In this document: piece after piece, positions 23,759 to 32,467 of the stretch
Position numbering within the stretch: the first letter of the stretch is position 1
Layout: each line of letters opens with the position of its first letter
Assembly: GCF_009363435.1 (NCBI RefSeq)
Contig: NZ_CP045354.1
Span: forward strand, 3,438,501-3,502,500
Length of the DNA stretch: 64,000 nucleotides
Origin: Labrenzia sp. THAF82
GTDB lineage: Bacteria > Pseudomonadota > Alphaproteobacteria > Rhizobiales > Stappiaceae
Direction: 5' to 3'
The notes under the pieces: generated by a model
What the model saw: the letters and a program-made list of their open reading frames with translations, nothing else
Told to the model about the DNA's origin: nothing
Databases searched by the model: none
Program-made: the position numbers and the translations under genes

Positions 23759-25168
23759 ATGAACATGTATATCGGCAACCTCAATACAGCCCAGAAAATC
23801 GACAGGCTTCCCTTCAGCATTGTAGAGCCGAAGGCTTCGATCAGCGTCATTGGTCTTGGCTATGTCGGTGCGGTTTCCCTTGCCTGTCTCAGCTCTCTCG
23901 GGCACCGCGTTGTAGGTGCCGATATTGACCAGAAGAAAGTTGACTCAATTGCCTGGGGCAACAGCCCTATTCATGAGGACCGCCTGTCCGAGCTCTTGAC
24001 CCGTGGCGTTTCCGAAGATCTGCTTTCTGCAACCACCAATCTGCACAGAGCTGTTCGCGAAACGGATGTTACATTCGTCTCCGTTGGCACACCGACCAGC
24101 AAGGACGGTGGTTGCGATACGCGAGCGATTGAGGCTGTTGCAAAAGGCATCGGTGAGGCACTCGCAGACAAAACCGCGTTTCATGTTGTGGTTCTTCGGT
24201 GTTCGGTTCCCCCCGGTACGACGCTCGATATTATGAAGCCGATCATAGAACGGCATTCGGGCAAGGTTGCCGGCGTCGATTTTGGAATTGGGTTCAATCC
24301 GGAGTTCTTGCGCGAAGGTACGGCAGTCGTAGACTTTCATGAACCGCCCAAAACTGTGATTGGTGTAACGGATACCAAGACTGCGGAGGTTCTGTCGAAG
24401 ATCTACGAACCAGTCGACAAATCCCCAATCGTGACGACCGTTGAAGTCGCTGAACTCGCAAAATACGTCGATAACGTCTGGCATGCTGCAAAAGTGTGTT
24501 TTGCAAACGAAGTTGGCCGGCTTTGCAAACCCATGGGCATCGACAGTCATGCGGTCATGGACATCTTCGTTCAGGATACGAAGCTCAACCTTTCTCCTTA
24601 CTACCTGAAGCCGGGATTTGCCTTCGGCGGTTCCTGCCTGCCCAAGGAGGTTCGGGCAGTCAGTCACCTGGCCGATAAACTTGGCGTCGATTTGCCGATG
24701 ATTGATGCATTGATGCCGTCCAACCAGAAACAGATCGATCAGGCTGTGGGTCTTGTAGAAAGAAGCGGTGCGAAAAAGGTCGCGATCCTGGGCGTCGCCT
24801 TCAAGCCCGGCACTGACGACCTAAGGGAAAGTCCGACACTCGAGGTCATTGCAGAACTCAAGAATAGAGGTGTCGAAGTTACGGCTTTTGATCCCGCTAT
24901 ACAGCCGGGACCGCACATCAAACAACAATTTGACTACATGCAATACGCAGCCCCTCACCTTAAGGATGTCGTTGAAGACCTGCCGGAGTTTTTGAAGGAG
25001 GCTGCCGCAGAAGCAGTCGAAGACGCTGATGCGATTATCGTATCGCAGAAGATCCCAGGTCTTCGGAGTGTGTTGGAGTCCAAAAAAGAAGACGCAGTGA
25101 TTGTGGACCTCGTCCGTATTTCAGCTCCGCTCCCTGCCTCTTCCAATTACACTGGAATTGGTTGGTAG
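23759..25168 (+). CDS. algD: GDP-mannose 6-dehydrogenase
   Basis: Oxidises GDP-mannose to GDP-mannuronate with two NAD+, the committed step for alginate-type polymers. 469 residues from ATG 23759 (AGGAG 8 bases upstream); the first 28 residues are an extension before the Rossmann motif VIGLGYVGAVSLACL. Other family signatures are SVGTPTSKDGGCD, the substrate-binding FNPEFLREGTAVVDF, YVDNVWHAAKVCFANEVGRLC, and GFAFGGSCLPKEVRAV with the catalytic cysteine. The last two favour GDP-mannose over UDP-glucose dehydrogenase. Genes for GDP-mannose supply (algA/algC types) are not in the window apart from the PMM-like protein nearby. Confidence 0.88.
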   Translation: MNMYIGNLNTAQKIDRLPFSIVEPKASISVIGLGYVGAVSLACLSSLGHRVVGADIDQKKVDSIAWGNSPIHEDRLSELLTRGVSEDLLSATTNLHRAVRETDVTFVSVGTPTSKDGGCDTRAIEAVAKGIGEALADKTAFHVVVLRCSVPPGTTLDIMKPIIERHSGKVAGVDFGIGFNPEFLREGTAVVDFHEPPKTVIGVTDTKTAEVLSKIYEPVDKSPIVTTVEVAELAKYVDNVWHAAKVCFANEVGRLCKPMGIDSHAVMDIFVQDTKLNLSPYYLKPGFAFGGSCLPKEVRAVSHLADKLGVDLPMIDALMPSNQKQIDQAVGLVERSGAKKVAILGVAFKPGTDDLRESPTLEVIAELKNRGVEVTAFDPAIQPGPHIKQQFDYMQYAAPHLKDVVEDLPEFLKEAAAEAVEDADAIIVSQKIPGLRSVLESKKEDAVIVDLVRISAPLPASSNYTGIGW

Positions 25169-25182
25169 GACCGCACACTCCC

Positions 25183-25228
25183 ATCCGCTCCCTTTCGCCC
25201 CATCGCCCACCTAAGAAAGGGAGCGGAT
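25183..25228 (+). terminator. Terminator after algD
   Basis: A perfect 13-bp inverted repeat (25183-25195 with 25216-25228) with a 20-base loop lies 14 bases after the stop codon. A second perfect 8-bp hairpin (25235-25242 with 25248-25255) follows immediately. Between convergent genes this double structure could end transcription from both sides. Confidence 0.7.
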
Positions 25229-25307
25229 ACTCTTTGCCAGGCCAAGTGCCTGGCATTGAAGTTCTAAGTGGATCGATTGATCTGGGGCGCTGTGCAAAGA
25301 CCGGAAT

Positions 25308-25847
25308 TCACCAATAAATAGGTTTTCCCATCGCTGTAACACACCGGGATGATCCCTTGATGGAGGTCAGAGGTGTCGCTGTCAGGGATTGCCCGAGCCA
25401 TCCGAATGGGTATTGCAGCTTGAATGGCGCAGCCACGTCTTCCTCGGTGATCGGTTTAAAGCCAACCCGTGAATAAAACTTCGGATCGCCGTAGGTCAAG
25501 GCAACTTCGACGCCGGCTTGCGCGAGCGCTTTCAATCCGAAGTTTATGAGGCTTTGACCAATCCCTTCACCTTGGCGTGCTGTCGCAACTGCGACAGGTC
25601 CGAGCACGAAGACATCGCGATCATCCTGGTCGAAGACCATCCGGGAGAACATGATGGCTGCGACGACGTTTTCTTTGTCGATAGCATAGAACGTATGAAG
25701 ATCACCCGAGGCAGTCTCCCGCAGGAGATCACGCGACAGTTGCCGGATCAATTTTCCTTCTTCAGCACCTTCTGCTTCTGCAAAAACGTTGCCGAAGAGT
25801 TTGCAAATGTCGCTTTCGCGGCCGCTCGCGTTCTCAAAAAACTCCAT
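25308..25847 (-). CDS. GNAT family N-acetyltransferase
   Basis: 179 residues with the GNAT acetyl-CoA site: beta4 VLGPVAVATARQGEGIGQSLINFGLKALAQAG carries the Q/RxGxG/A loop, followed by a beta5 segment VALTYGDPKFYSRVGFKP typical of the YhbS-type subgroup. The substrate cannot be told from sequence. It is a single gene between algD (convergent) and the tricarboxylate island, and shows no operon link to either. Confidence 0.85.
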   Translation of the reverse strand: MEFFENASGRESDICKLFGNVFAEAEGAEEGKLIRQLSRDLLRETASGDLHTFYAIDKENVVAAIMFSRMVFDQDDRDVFVLGPVAVATARQGEGIGQSLINFGLKALAQAGVEVALTYGDPKFYSRVGFKPITEEDVAAPFKLQYPFGWLGQSLTATPLTSIKGSSRCVTAMGKPIYW

Positions 25848-26054
25848 GGGAACCTATCCGCCCGGGTCATGACAATTAGCTTTGGTCGACCTGCTTCAAA
25901 TTCAATATCCGTCGCGACCACAAGGATTGAGATGTGCCTAAGGTCTTTAAGCGCTGCAATCAAGATCGGATATCTTAAGCCAGGTCGCCCGTAGGTGATC
26001 CAAGTTAATGGTTGTGAATTGGATCGCGAATCCGGTGAGGTCTTGCTTTCTGCG

Positions 26055-27023
26055 TCAGACCATAACTTCCGGATTGATCATGTGTATGGGCTTGTTATCT
26101 GCATAAGCAACGATCTGATCGAAGATATCAGAAAACTGAAGATCGAATTCGTCTTCGGTGACGTAGCCAATATGCGGCGTTGCCAAAACATTTGGAGAGG
26201 TCAAAAGCGGATTTTTGACATCGGACATTGGCTCTGTGTCGAAGACGTCAACTGCCGCAAAGATACGACCTTTTGCGATCTCAGCCTCCAGTTCACCGGG
26301 CGCGATCAAGCCTGATCTGGATGTATTGACCAACAACGAACGTGGCTTCATCGCCGCCAGGTCTTGTTCGGTGATGATCCCACGTGTTTCGGGTTTCAGC
26401 CGGACATGCAGGCTTACAATATCTGATGTTGCAAAAAAGAGTTCGCGACTTTCTGCGAGTTGAACGCCGTCTGCCCTTGCCCGTTCTCTGCCAGCTTCAG
26501 AGGACCACCATTGAATGTTCATACCTATGGCTTGCGCATATGTGGCAACTGCTTTTGCTATGCGCCCATACCCATAAAGACCAAGCGTGCGATCGCGCAG
26601 GGTTCGACCGACACCCATTTGCCAGTTTCCTTCGCGTATCGATGCAACCTGTTCCGGAATTTGCCGATAGCTTGAAAGTATCAGTGCGAGTGTCAGCTCC
26701 GCCGCGGCATAAGACGGTGTACCTGAATGCATGTTGGAGCAAAGAAGGACGTTATTTTGTGTGCAGGCTGCAACATCAATATGTGGGTAGACGCTTCGCT
26801 GGGAAATCAGCTTCAAGTTTGGCAGCTTGTTGAGGAGCTCAGCGGTAATTTTTGTTCGCTCTCGAAACAGCACAAGACAGTCTGCCTCTTGAAGACGGTC
26901 AGAAAGGGTTGATATGTCTTCAACATGATCGGTCCAGACCGTGACGTCATGACCTTGAAGCTTGTCAAAGCAGGCCAAGCTGCGCAGCGTGTCAAACCAG
27001 TCATCCAGAATATGTACTTTCAT
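26055..27023 (-). CDS. D-isomer-specific 2-hydroxyacid dehydrogenase
   Basis: 322 residues of the D-2-hydroxyacid dehydrogenase family, which interconvert 2-oxo and D-2-hydroxy acids with NAD(P)H. Visible are the Rossmann loop GLYGYGRIAKAVA (about 147-159), the catalytic Arg in the LVNTSRSGLI segment, the Glu in AAVDVFDTEP and the His in ATPHIGYVTE. It overlaps the upstream 91-residue gene by 4 bases (ATGA) and closes the tctC-tctAB-prpF operon, so its substrate is probably a product of the imported acid. Confidence 0.88.
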   Translation of the reverse strand: MKVHILDDWFDTLRSLACFDKLQGHDVTVWTDHVEDISTLSDRLQEADCLVLFRERTKITAELLNKLPNLKLISQRSVYPHIDVAACTQNNVLLCSNMHSGTPSYAAAELTLALILSSYRQIPEQVASIREGNWQMGVGRTLRDRTLGLYGYGRIAKAVATYAQAIGMNIQWWSSEAGRERARADGVQLAESRELFFATSDIVSLHVRLKPETRGIITEQDLAAMKPRSLLVNTSRSGLIAPGELEAEIAKGRIFAAVDVFDTEPMSDVKNPLLTSPNVLATPHIGYVTEDEFDLQFSDIFDQIVAYADNKPIHMINPEVMV

Positions 27024-27295
27024 CGATTTTCTGCGCCGCCTCCTGCAACAAGCGTTCTTGGGGTGGGAACAAACACCTCGGAGTTCATGGCATCGAGTGC
27101 CCTTGTCACCTGCGCCCGTTTGGACAACAGGCCGTTGTATTGGACGTCGCAGCCGGCGACAGGCGTTGGGTAGTTCTTGATTTCATCGGCTATCTGTTGA
27201 CGAGCGATCAGAAGTGCAAGGATTGCGGCCTCGATATGTGCATCGTATTCGGTTTTCACGCTTAGCACCCGTTTGTGGAATTCGATGAATGGCAA
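27020..27295 (-). CDS. Hypothetical 91-residue protein of the tricarboxylate operon
   Basis: Small soluble, mostly helical protein (MPFIEFHKRVLSVKTEYDAHIEAAI...) with no recognised family. It starts 5 bases after the prpF stop and overlaps the dehydrogenase start by 4 bases, so translation is very likely. Position suggests an accessory role in the same pathway; nothing in the sequence reveals it. Confidence 0.7.
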   Translation of the reverse strand: MPFIEFHKRVLSVKTEYDAHIEAAILALLIARQQIADEIKNYPTPVAGCDVQYNGLLSKRAQVTRALDAMNSEVFVPTPRTLVAGGGAENR

Positions 27296-27300
27296 TTCCG

Positions 27301-28392
27301 TCAGTTTCGTGACCAGACAGTTGCAGGCACAAACACCTCACCAGTCGCGAGTTTGCGGGCGGTTCTGAGCAAACCCGCCGACTTGACGGTGAACTTTCCC
27401 TGCTGGATTTCGTAGTCTATCAGCACTTCCATTTTGCCCATCGGATGCTCAAGCTGCAATGTCGCTGGCGTGGCTGGACGTTTTTCGAGGAGCCCTTCGC
27501 CGACTGTGCCGGGAGCCAACAAACAGGATGCCAGACACTGGGATCCGGTGACAGCCAATGTCGGGTGGCAGTTCCAGGGCATGAAGTAGCGAACAGATGC
27601 CGTTCCGCCGTGTTTTGGTTTCGACAGCAATCCGAATTTCGGCGTTACGGACTTTCGAACATCCCCAAGACCCATGCGCTCGCCAGCAATCAACCTAATG
27701 GCTTCCATCTTCTCATACAGGCTTCTGTTTTTGTCGATATCTTCCACTCTTTCTTCGCCGGTCAGTCCGAAGTCGTGCGCGAGACCAATCACCATCGGCA
27801 TGGCAACGTCCATGCAGGTCACCGGGATATCGTTGATGACCTCCATCGAATGTCCTGTCGGGAACAAGGCCCCGGTCAGGCTTCCTTCCACTTTCATAAA
27901 TTGAAGCTGGATCGGAGCTGCGGTCCCTGGAACGCCATCGATCCTGGCATCACCGTCATACTCAACGACACCACCGGGCGTTTGCACGATTTCCGAGACC
28001 AGCATTCCGGTATTGACGGCCCTGATCTTTACCTCGGTCACGTCACCTGTCGGTATCACAAGACCCATTTCGATTGCCGCAGGGCCAACACCGACCAGAA
28101 TGTTTCCGCAAGAAGGCTTGAAGTCGACCAATTCTTCTTCTACCCCAACCTGTGCAAAGAAATAGTCTACATCTGCCCACGCGTCGTCGGATTTCGACAG
28201 CATGGCCACCTTGGTCGTGACAGCCGTTCCACCGCCTATACCGTCAATGTTGAAGGGGTGACCGGACCCAAGAATTGAGGTCAGCACCTTTGACAGGACA
28301 TCCAGATCCTGCGGCAGGTCGCTTCGTTTGAGGTAAGGTCCGCGCGAAGAACCGCCGCGCATGAAAATGAAAGGTGTGGATGTCTGGAGCAT
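27301..28392 (-). CDS. prpF: PrpF family isomerase/tautomerase
   Basis: 363 residues of the PrpF family (diaminopimelate-epimerase-like fold). Members include 2-methylaconitate isomerase, aconitate isomerase and 4-oxalomesaconate tautomerase. The family start FIFMRGGSSRGPYLKRSDLP, the GIGGGTAVTTKVAMLSKS loop and the PSCGNILVGVGPAAIEMG segment with the conserved Cys are present. Next to a tricarboxylate importer and a tricarballylate dehydrogenase (tcuA), an aconitate-type substrate is the best guess. It lies 65 bases downstream of tctAB on the same strand. Confidence 0.85.
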   Translation of the reverse strand: MLQTSTPFIFMRGGSSRGPYLKRSDLPQDLDVLSKVLTSILGSGHPFNIDGIGGGTAVTTKVAMLSKSDDAWADVDYFFAQVGVEEELVDFKPSCGNILVGVGPAAIEMGLVIPTGDVTEVKIRAVNTGMLVSEIVQTPGGVVEYDGDARIDGVPGTAAPIQLQFMKVEGSLTGALFPTGHSMEVINDIPVTCMDVAMPMVIGLAHDFGLTGEERVEDIDKNRSLYEKMEAIRLIAGERMGLGDVRKSVTPKFGLLSKPKHGGTASVRYFMPWNCHPTLAVTGSQCLASCLLAPGTVGEGLLEKRPATPATLQLEHPMGKMEVLIDYEIQQGKFTVKSAGLLRTARKLATGEVFVPATVWSRN

Positions 28393-28457
28393 TCGGCCGT
28401 CTCCCTGATCAGGTCAACTACGTTGGTCGGTAGCGGTGGAGTTTCGACTGGTCGTCT

Positions 28458-30485
28458 TCACGTCAGTGGCCAAGGAAGTTTTGCGAAGGACTGCAATAGG
28501 CCTGGCGGGAAATCGCGGTTCAAAAGCCAGGCCATGGCGCACATGAAGGCTATGCCGCTAGCGCCGTAGATGGCGGCGTAAGCAAAGCTGCGTCCTGCGC
28601 GATAGTGGATGAAAGCAACCAGGAAAACGGCAAGCGCAAGAATGAAGCCGATGAGCGAGGTCAGGATCAGGAGACCGGCAAACCACGCCAACGTGCTCCA
28701 GAGCCCGTGCCGGTTGTCTTCGGAATTGCCCGCCTCACTGTCGCAAAAGAGCGCGTGTCTTTCACTCACACCACGCATTTGAAACAGCAGTATGAGGCAG
28801 CCAACAATTGAGACGAGACCGACAAATTGCGGGAAGACCCTGTCGGCCGATGCATAGTCCGGGATAAGCGAAGCATCGGTAAAGGCAAATACGAGATAGC
28901 CAAGGATGGCCAAAAGGAAGACCAGCGGTGCGCGCTTGGTTCCGGTCGCAACATCGCCTTCTGCACGGATATTCTTGGATTGGCGCAATCCGACCACAAT
29001 AGAAACGATCGTCACCAAGATGAGAATGATCACGATTGGCGAGAAGATGTATTCCATGCCTTCTGCAAATCCCTTGCGGAACCGCGAACTGGCAATCTGC
29101 ACTGCCTGGTTGGCGTAGGTTTCCGCCGGATTGGAAAGCACAAAGCCGATCAGGAACGCCGGCCGTGACCAGTCGAACCGACGCATCAGAATGCCGAGAA
29201 GACCTATGGCGAAAAGTGCGACCAGATCCATCAGGTTTTGACCTGACTGGAAGGCAGCGAATGAAATGATCATGAACAGGAATGGGGCAAGCAAAGCGAA
29301 CGGAATGGTGGTCAAACGCGCTATGCCACCGGAGCCTAGTATGCAGATGACCGTACCGACCACGTTCGCCAGGGCCAGTAGCCAGACAATCGCGTATGTG
29401 ACGTCGAGATTGTTCTTCAGCATCGAGGGGCCCACCTCGATCTGACCCGACCCGAGCAGGGCTACAGCGCCAATGAAAACCGCCATTGAACCCGACCCGG
29501 GTATACCGAAGAGCAAGGTCGGCACCAGGCCGCCGCCTTCCTTGGCGTTGTTGGAGCTTTCCGGCCCGATGACCCCGCGCACGTCTCCGTTGCCGAATTT
29601 CGATTTGTCTTTCGACGTCTGGACGGTGTGGCCATAGGCGATCCAATCAACCACCGAACCGCCGAGCCCCGGGATGACGCCAACCGTGACACCGATAAGT
29701 GAGCAGCGCACACTGAGCCAGATATTGGCAAACCAGTCACGCACGCCGTGCAGCCAGCCGCCGCCGAGCATTGAGCGCTCGGAAATTGCGCGGTCCTGAC
29801 GAAGAAGGGCAACAATTTCGGGGATCGCGAAGATGCCGAGACCAACGATGACGAGTTTCAGCCCGTCGGTGAGATATGGCATGTCATATGTGGCCATGCG
29901 CAGGGCGCCGGCGCTATCGCCCTCGCCGATCGTGCCGACCATCAAGCCCAGGCCGGCGGCGACGATGCCCTTGATAGCCACCTGCCCGGCCAGAATTCCG
30001 ACCATCGACAAACCAAACAAAGTGATCATCAACAGTTCAGGTGTGCGAAACTCAAGCACGATAGGTCTGGCAACCAGAATGAAAACCGTGAGGAACGCGG
30101 CGCCAACCAGACCACCGAACAGGGACGATGCAAAGGCTGCAGATAAGGCGCGTGCTGCTTCGCCCTTTTTCGCAAGCGGAAAGCCGTCAAGGACCGTTGC
30201 CTGAGACGCAGAAGAACCGGGAATTCCCATGAGTACAGAGGCAAACGTATCGGATGTCGGCACAACCGCGACCATGCCAATCATCAACGCAAGGCCAAGA
30301 ACTGGGTCCATACCGAACATGAAGGGAAGCAGTAGCGACAAGCCTGCAATGCCTCCAAGCCCGGGAAAGACACCGATACACAATCCCATCACCACGCCGA
30401 GGACGAGGTATCCGAGAACTGCTGGCTGAAAGATCATCGCTGAGGCCTGGGCGAGCGCAGGCATAGCGGTACCGAGAATGTCCAC
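28458..30485 (-). CDS. tctA: Tripartite tricarboxylate transporter, TctA-TctB fusion
   Basis: Membrane component of a TTT importer. Residues 1 to about 495 are the large TctA permease (GVFPGLGGIAGLSLLLPF, GIPGSSASQATVLDGFPLAKKGEAARAL, PGLGGSVVDWIAYGH and GIPGSGSMAVFIGA hallmark loops). The last 160 residues form the four-helix TctB subunit (ASADRVFPQFVGLVSIVG...). The two are usually separate genes. I place the start at GTG 30485 (VDILGTAMPALAQ), which matches usual TctA N-termini; the longer frame begins at a TTG inside a hairpin. It follows tctC and precedes prpF. Confidence 0.88.
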   Translation of the reverse strand: MDILGTAMPALAQASAMIFQPAVLGYLVLGVVMGLCIGVFPGLGGIAGLSLLLPFMFGMDPVLGLALMIGMVAVVPTSDTFASVLMGIPGSSASQATVLDGFPLAKKGEAARALSAAFASSLFGGLVGAAFLTVFILVARPIVLEFRTPELLMITLFGLSMVGILAGQVAIKGIVAAGLGLMVGTIGEGDSAGALRMATYDMPYLTDGLKLVIVGLGIFAIPEIVALLRQDRAISERSMLGGGWLHGVRDWFANIWLSVRCSLIGVTVGVIPGLGGSVVDWIAYGHTVQTSKDKSKFGNGDVRGVIGPESSNNAKEGGGLVPTLLFGIPGSGSMAVFIGAVALLGSGQIEVGPSMLKNNLDVTYAIVWLLALANVVGTVICILGSGGIARLTTIPFALLAPFLFMIISFAAFQSGQNLMDLVALFAIGLLGILMRRFDWSRPAFLIGFVLSNPAETYANQAVQIASSRFRKGFAEGMEYIFSPIVIILILVTIVSIVVGLRQSKNIRAEGDVATGTKRAPLVFLLAILGYLVFAFTDASLIPDYASADRVFPQFVGLVSIVGCLILLFQMRGVSERHALFCDSEAGNSEDNRHGLWSTLAWFAGLLILTSLIGFILALAVFLVAFIHYRAGRSFAYAAIYGASGIAFMCAMAWLLNRDFPPGLLQSFAKLPWPLT

Positions 30486-30520
30486 TGGATCGTCTCTGAT
30501 TTGAAAGAAGTTTTGCAGTG

Positions 30521-30544
30521 CCCGCCCGGTCAAACCCGGGCGGG
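30521..30544 (-). terminator. GC-rich hairpin between tctC and tctAB
   Basis: A perfect 9-bp stem CCCGCCCGG/CCGGGCGGG with a 6-base loop sits between the binding-protein and permease genes. No U-run follows, so it more likely reduces or stabilises: such hairpins often let the binding protein be made in excess over the membrane part. Confidence 0.6.
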
Positions 30545-30561
30545 TCGAGAGTCCGTTCGGC

Positions 30562-31668
30562 CTATTTCAGCGAAACGCCGTAGCGCTCCTGCAACCAGCC
30601 AACCACAAATTCCTTGGCGCTACCTGGAACTTCCGTTGCACTCTTCAGTGCGCCGTCGGCTTCTGTACCGGTCATTTGCGGATATTTTCCGAGGCGACCC
30701 GACGATATTTCGGCAAAGTCTCCACGTGCCTTGACGGTTTCAAAGGCTTTTGAATAGGTGTCGATCGCTTCCTGAGATGCGCCGTTTGGAAGAAACACCA
30801 TTTTTTGCGCCGGGAATCCGGCGATGAAGAAGGCTTTCCAGGCATCCCATTTGGCACCCGAGGTTTCACATCCTTCAGTTGCTTCACAGACTTCCTTGAA
30901 TGTCGGCATATCCGGGAAGGTCGGATCACGGACAATGTTGCCTTCTGCATCCAACGCACCCCAACTCATCATCGGGACAGCAGTGCCGGCTTCGACCAAC
31001 GGTGTAACGCCTTTCAGATAGGAGGAAGACGTCTGGTAGTCGATATTCGCCTCACCACGTTCGAACATCAGACGACCATCGCCGCGGCCTTTGATGCCGA
31101 AGACAGGCTCCACGTTCAAACCGAGCATTTCCCAGGCTAGCAAGGGGACAAGATCGAGCCGGGTTGCTCCTTGTGAGCCGTAAATGAAGTCTGTTTCACG
31201 AAGCGCACTGGCATCGTTTCCATTCATTTTTCCGGCAAGGTCTGGCGGCAAATAGGCGACACCGCCGGTTCCAGACGCCAGAACAACGTTCCAATCCTTG
31301 TACTCATAACGAACGCGAGGGTCTCCGAGCAGATACGGGAACTGGGTCGAGCCGGAGGAACCGAAAATCACAGTGCCTTCGCTGTCGCCGAATTTCTGGT
31401 TCTGAAACCAGTTGGCTCCCTTGGTGGAACCGGCACCAGGCATGAATTTGACAACGACCGTCGGAGTACCGGGCAGCGCTTCGCTCAACAAGGGCGCATA
31501 GAAGTTTGCCCATTTTGCCGAACCACCTGTCTCTGAGAACGGGATTACCCATTCCACGGTTTTCCCCGCCAGATCAAGACCTTCGGCAATCGCTTGCGCT
31601 GGAACCATAGTACCGGCTGCGCACATGACACTCAGCGCGAGCTTGCGCGCTAATTTATTTAGAACCAT
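30562..31668 (-). CDS. tctC: TctC-type tricarboxylate-binding protein
   Basis: Periplasmic solute-binding protein of the TTT system, 368 residues with a signal peptide ending near AQAIAEG. The family segment GKTVEWVIPFSETGGSAKWANFYAPLLSEAL and later VVVKFMPGAGSTKGANWFQNQ match Bug/TctC proteins that grip carboxylates. It is the first gene of the leftward operon and diverges from the tctD regulator, 127 bases away. The exact substrate is not readable from sequence. Confidence 0.87.
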   Translation of the reverse strand: MVLNKLARKLALSVMCAAGTMVPAQAIAEGLDLAGKTVEWVIPFSETGGSAKWANFYAPLLSEALPGTPTVVVKFMPGAGSTKGANWFQNQKFGDSEGTVIFGSSGSTQFPYLLGDPRVRYEYKDWNVVLASGTGGVAYLPPDLAGKMNGNDASALRETDFIYGSQGATRLDLVPLLAWEMLGLNVEPVFGIKGRGDGRLMFERGEANIDYQTSSSYLKGVTPLVEAGTAVPMMSWGALDAEGNIVRDPTFPDMPTFKEVCEATEGCETSGAKWDAWKAFFIAGFPAQKMVFLPNGASQEAIDTYSKAFETVKARGDFAEISSGRLGKYPQMTGTEADGALKSATEVPGSAKEFVVGWLQERYGVSLK

Positions 31669-31760
31669 TTTCTCCTCCCAATGGCGCAGTCAATCTGGTT
31701 TGAACTGCTGCGCGTTCAGACCGCCCGAAAAGCGGCTTGATGCATCCAGATTTCCCTGCG

Positions 31761-31777
31761 AAGCTTGCAGCAAGCTT
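31761..31777. promoter_or_regulatory. Inverted repeat in the tctC/tctD divergent region
   Basis: AAGCTTGCAGCAAGCTT has perfect 7-bp arms around CAG. It lies 19 bases before the tctD start codon and 93 bases upstream of tctC. It may be an operator for TctD or a leader hairpin; only the symmetry is observed. Confidence 0.35.
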
Positions 31778-31795
31778 TCATCGAAAAGAAAAAAC

Positions 31796-32467
31796 ATGCG
31801 GATCGCGCTGGTCGAAGATAATGTGAGCCTCGCCAAAGGCATAGCCTACCAATTGCGGGATGCCGGGCACTCTGTGGACATTCTCCATGACGGAGAAGAT
31901 GCCGAGTTCTTCCTGAAACAGGAAGATGGAGACCTGATCATTCTTGATATCAACTTGCCGGGCAAGAGCGGGCTTGAGCTTCTGGCTGAACTCCGGGAAC
32001 GAGACGACCCTCGTCCTGTCATTCTGTTGACTGCGCGATCAGATACGCAGGATCGGGTTCTTGGACTTGACGCAGGTGCGGATGACTATCTCGTCAAGCC
32101 ATTCGAGATGGAAGAACTCGCTGCACGCATTCGTGCGCTAGGCCGGCGCAAAGCCACCGCACCCCGGCAACTTGAAGATGTTGGCGCACTCAAATTCGAT
32201 ATCGGTTCGATGCAGCTTCTCGATGGGGGTGAGGTCCTGGAAGTTCCAAGGAGAGAACTTGCGCTGCTGGCCGCACTCTTGAACGCCAATGGCCGCACTG
32301 TCTCCAAGGCCAGCCTGCTCGATCAGCTATATGGAGCTGGCAGCGAAACCGATGAAAAGGTCATTGAAGTCTATGTCTCTCGCCTGCGCAAAAGGCTGAG
32401 CCCACACGGCGTCAATATCCACGTTCACAGAGGTATCGGCTATTCCTTGAACAGGGCCACATCATGA
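31796..32467 (+). CDS. tctD: TctD-like OmpR-family response regulator
   Basis: 223 residues from ATG 31796. The receiver shows the acidic pair Glu7/Asp8, phosphoacceptor Asp51 (LIILDINLPG), Thr in LLTARSD and Lys in YLVKPFEM. The C-terminal winged helix has the OmpR signature EKVIEVYVSRLRKRLSPHGVNIHVHRGIGYSL. It diverges from the TTT operon and overlaps the sensor kinase start by 4 bases (ATGA), as in tctDE systems that induce tricarboxylate transport. Confidence 0.9.
   Translation: MRIALVEDNVSLAKGIAYQLRDAGHSVDILHDGEDAEFFLKQEDGDLIILDINLPGKSGLELLAELRERDDPRPVILLTARSDTQDRVLGLDAGADDYLVKPFEMEELAARIRALGRRKATAPRQLEDVGALKFDIGSMQLLDGGEVLEVPRRELALLAALLNANGRTVSKASLLDQLYGAGSETDEKVIEVYVSRLRKRLSPHGVNIHVHRGIGYSLNRATS

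Noticed and set aside
23759..25168. UDP-glucose 6-dehydrogenase
   Set aside because: The GFAFGGSCLPKEVRAV segment and association with alg8/alg44 favour GDP-mannose dehydrogenase.
31625..31795. 57-codon upstream extension of the TctD-like regulator
   Set aside because: Receiver domains start as MRIALVEDN; the extension overlaps the tctC start on the opposite strand and has no domain content.
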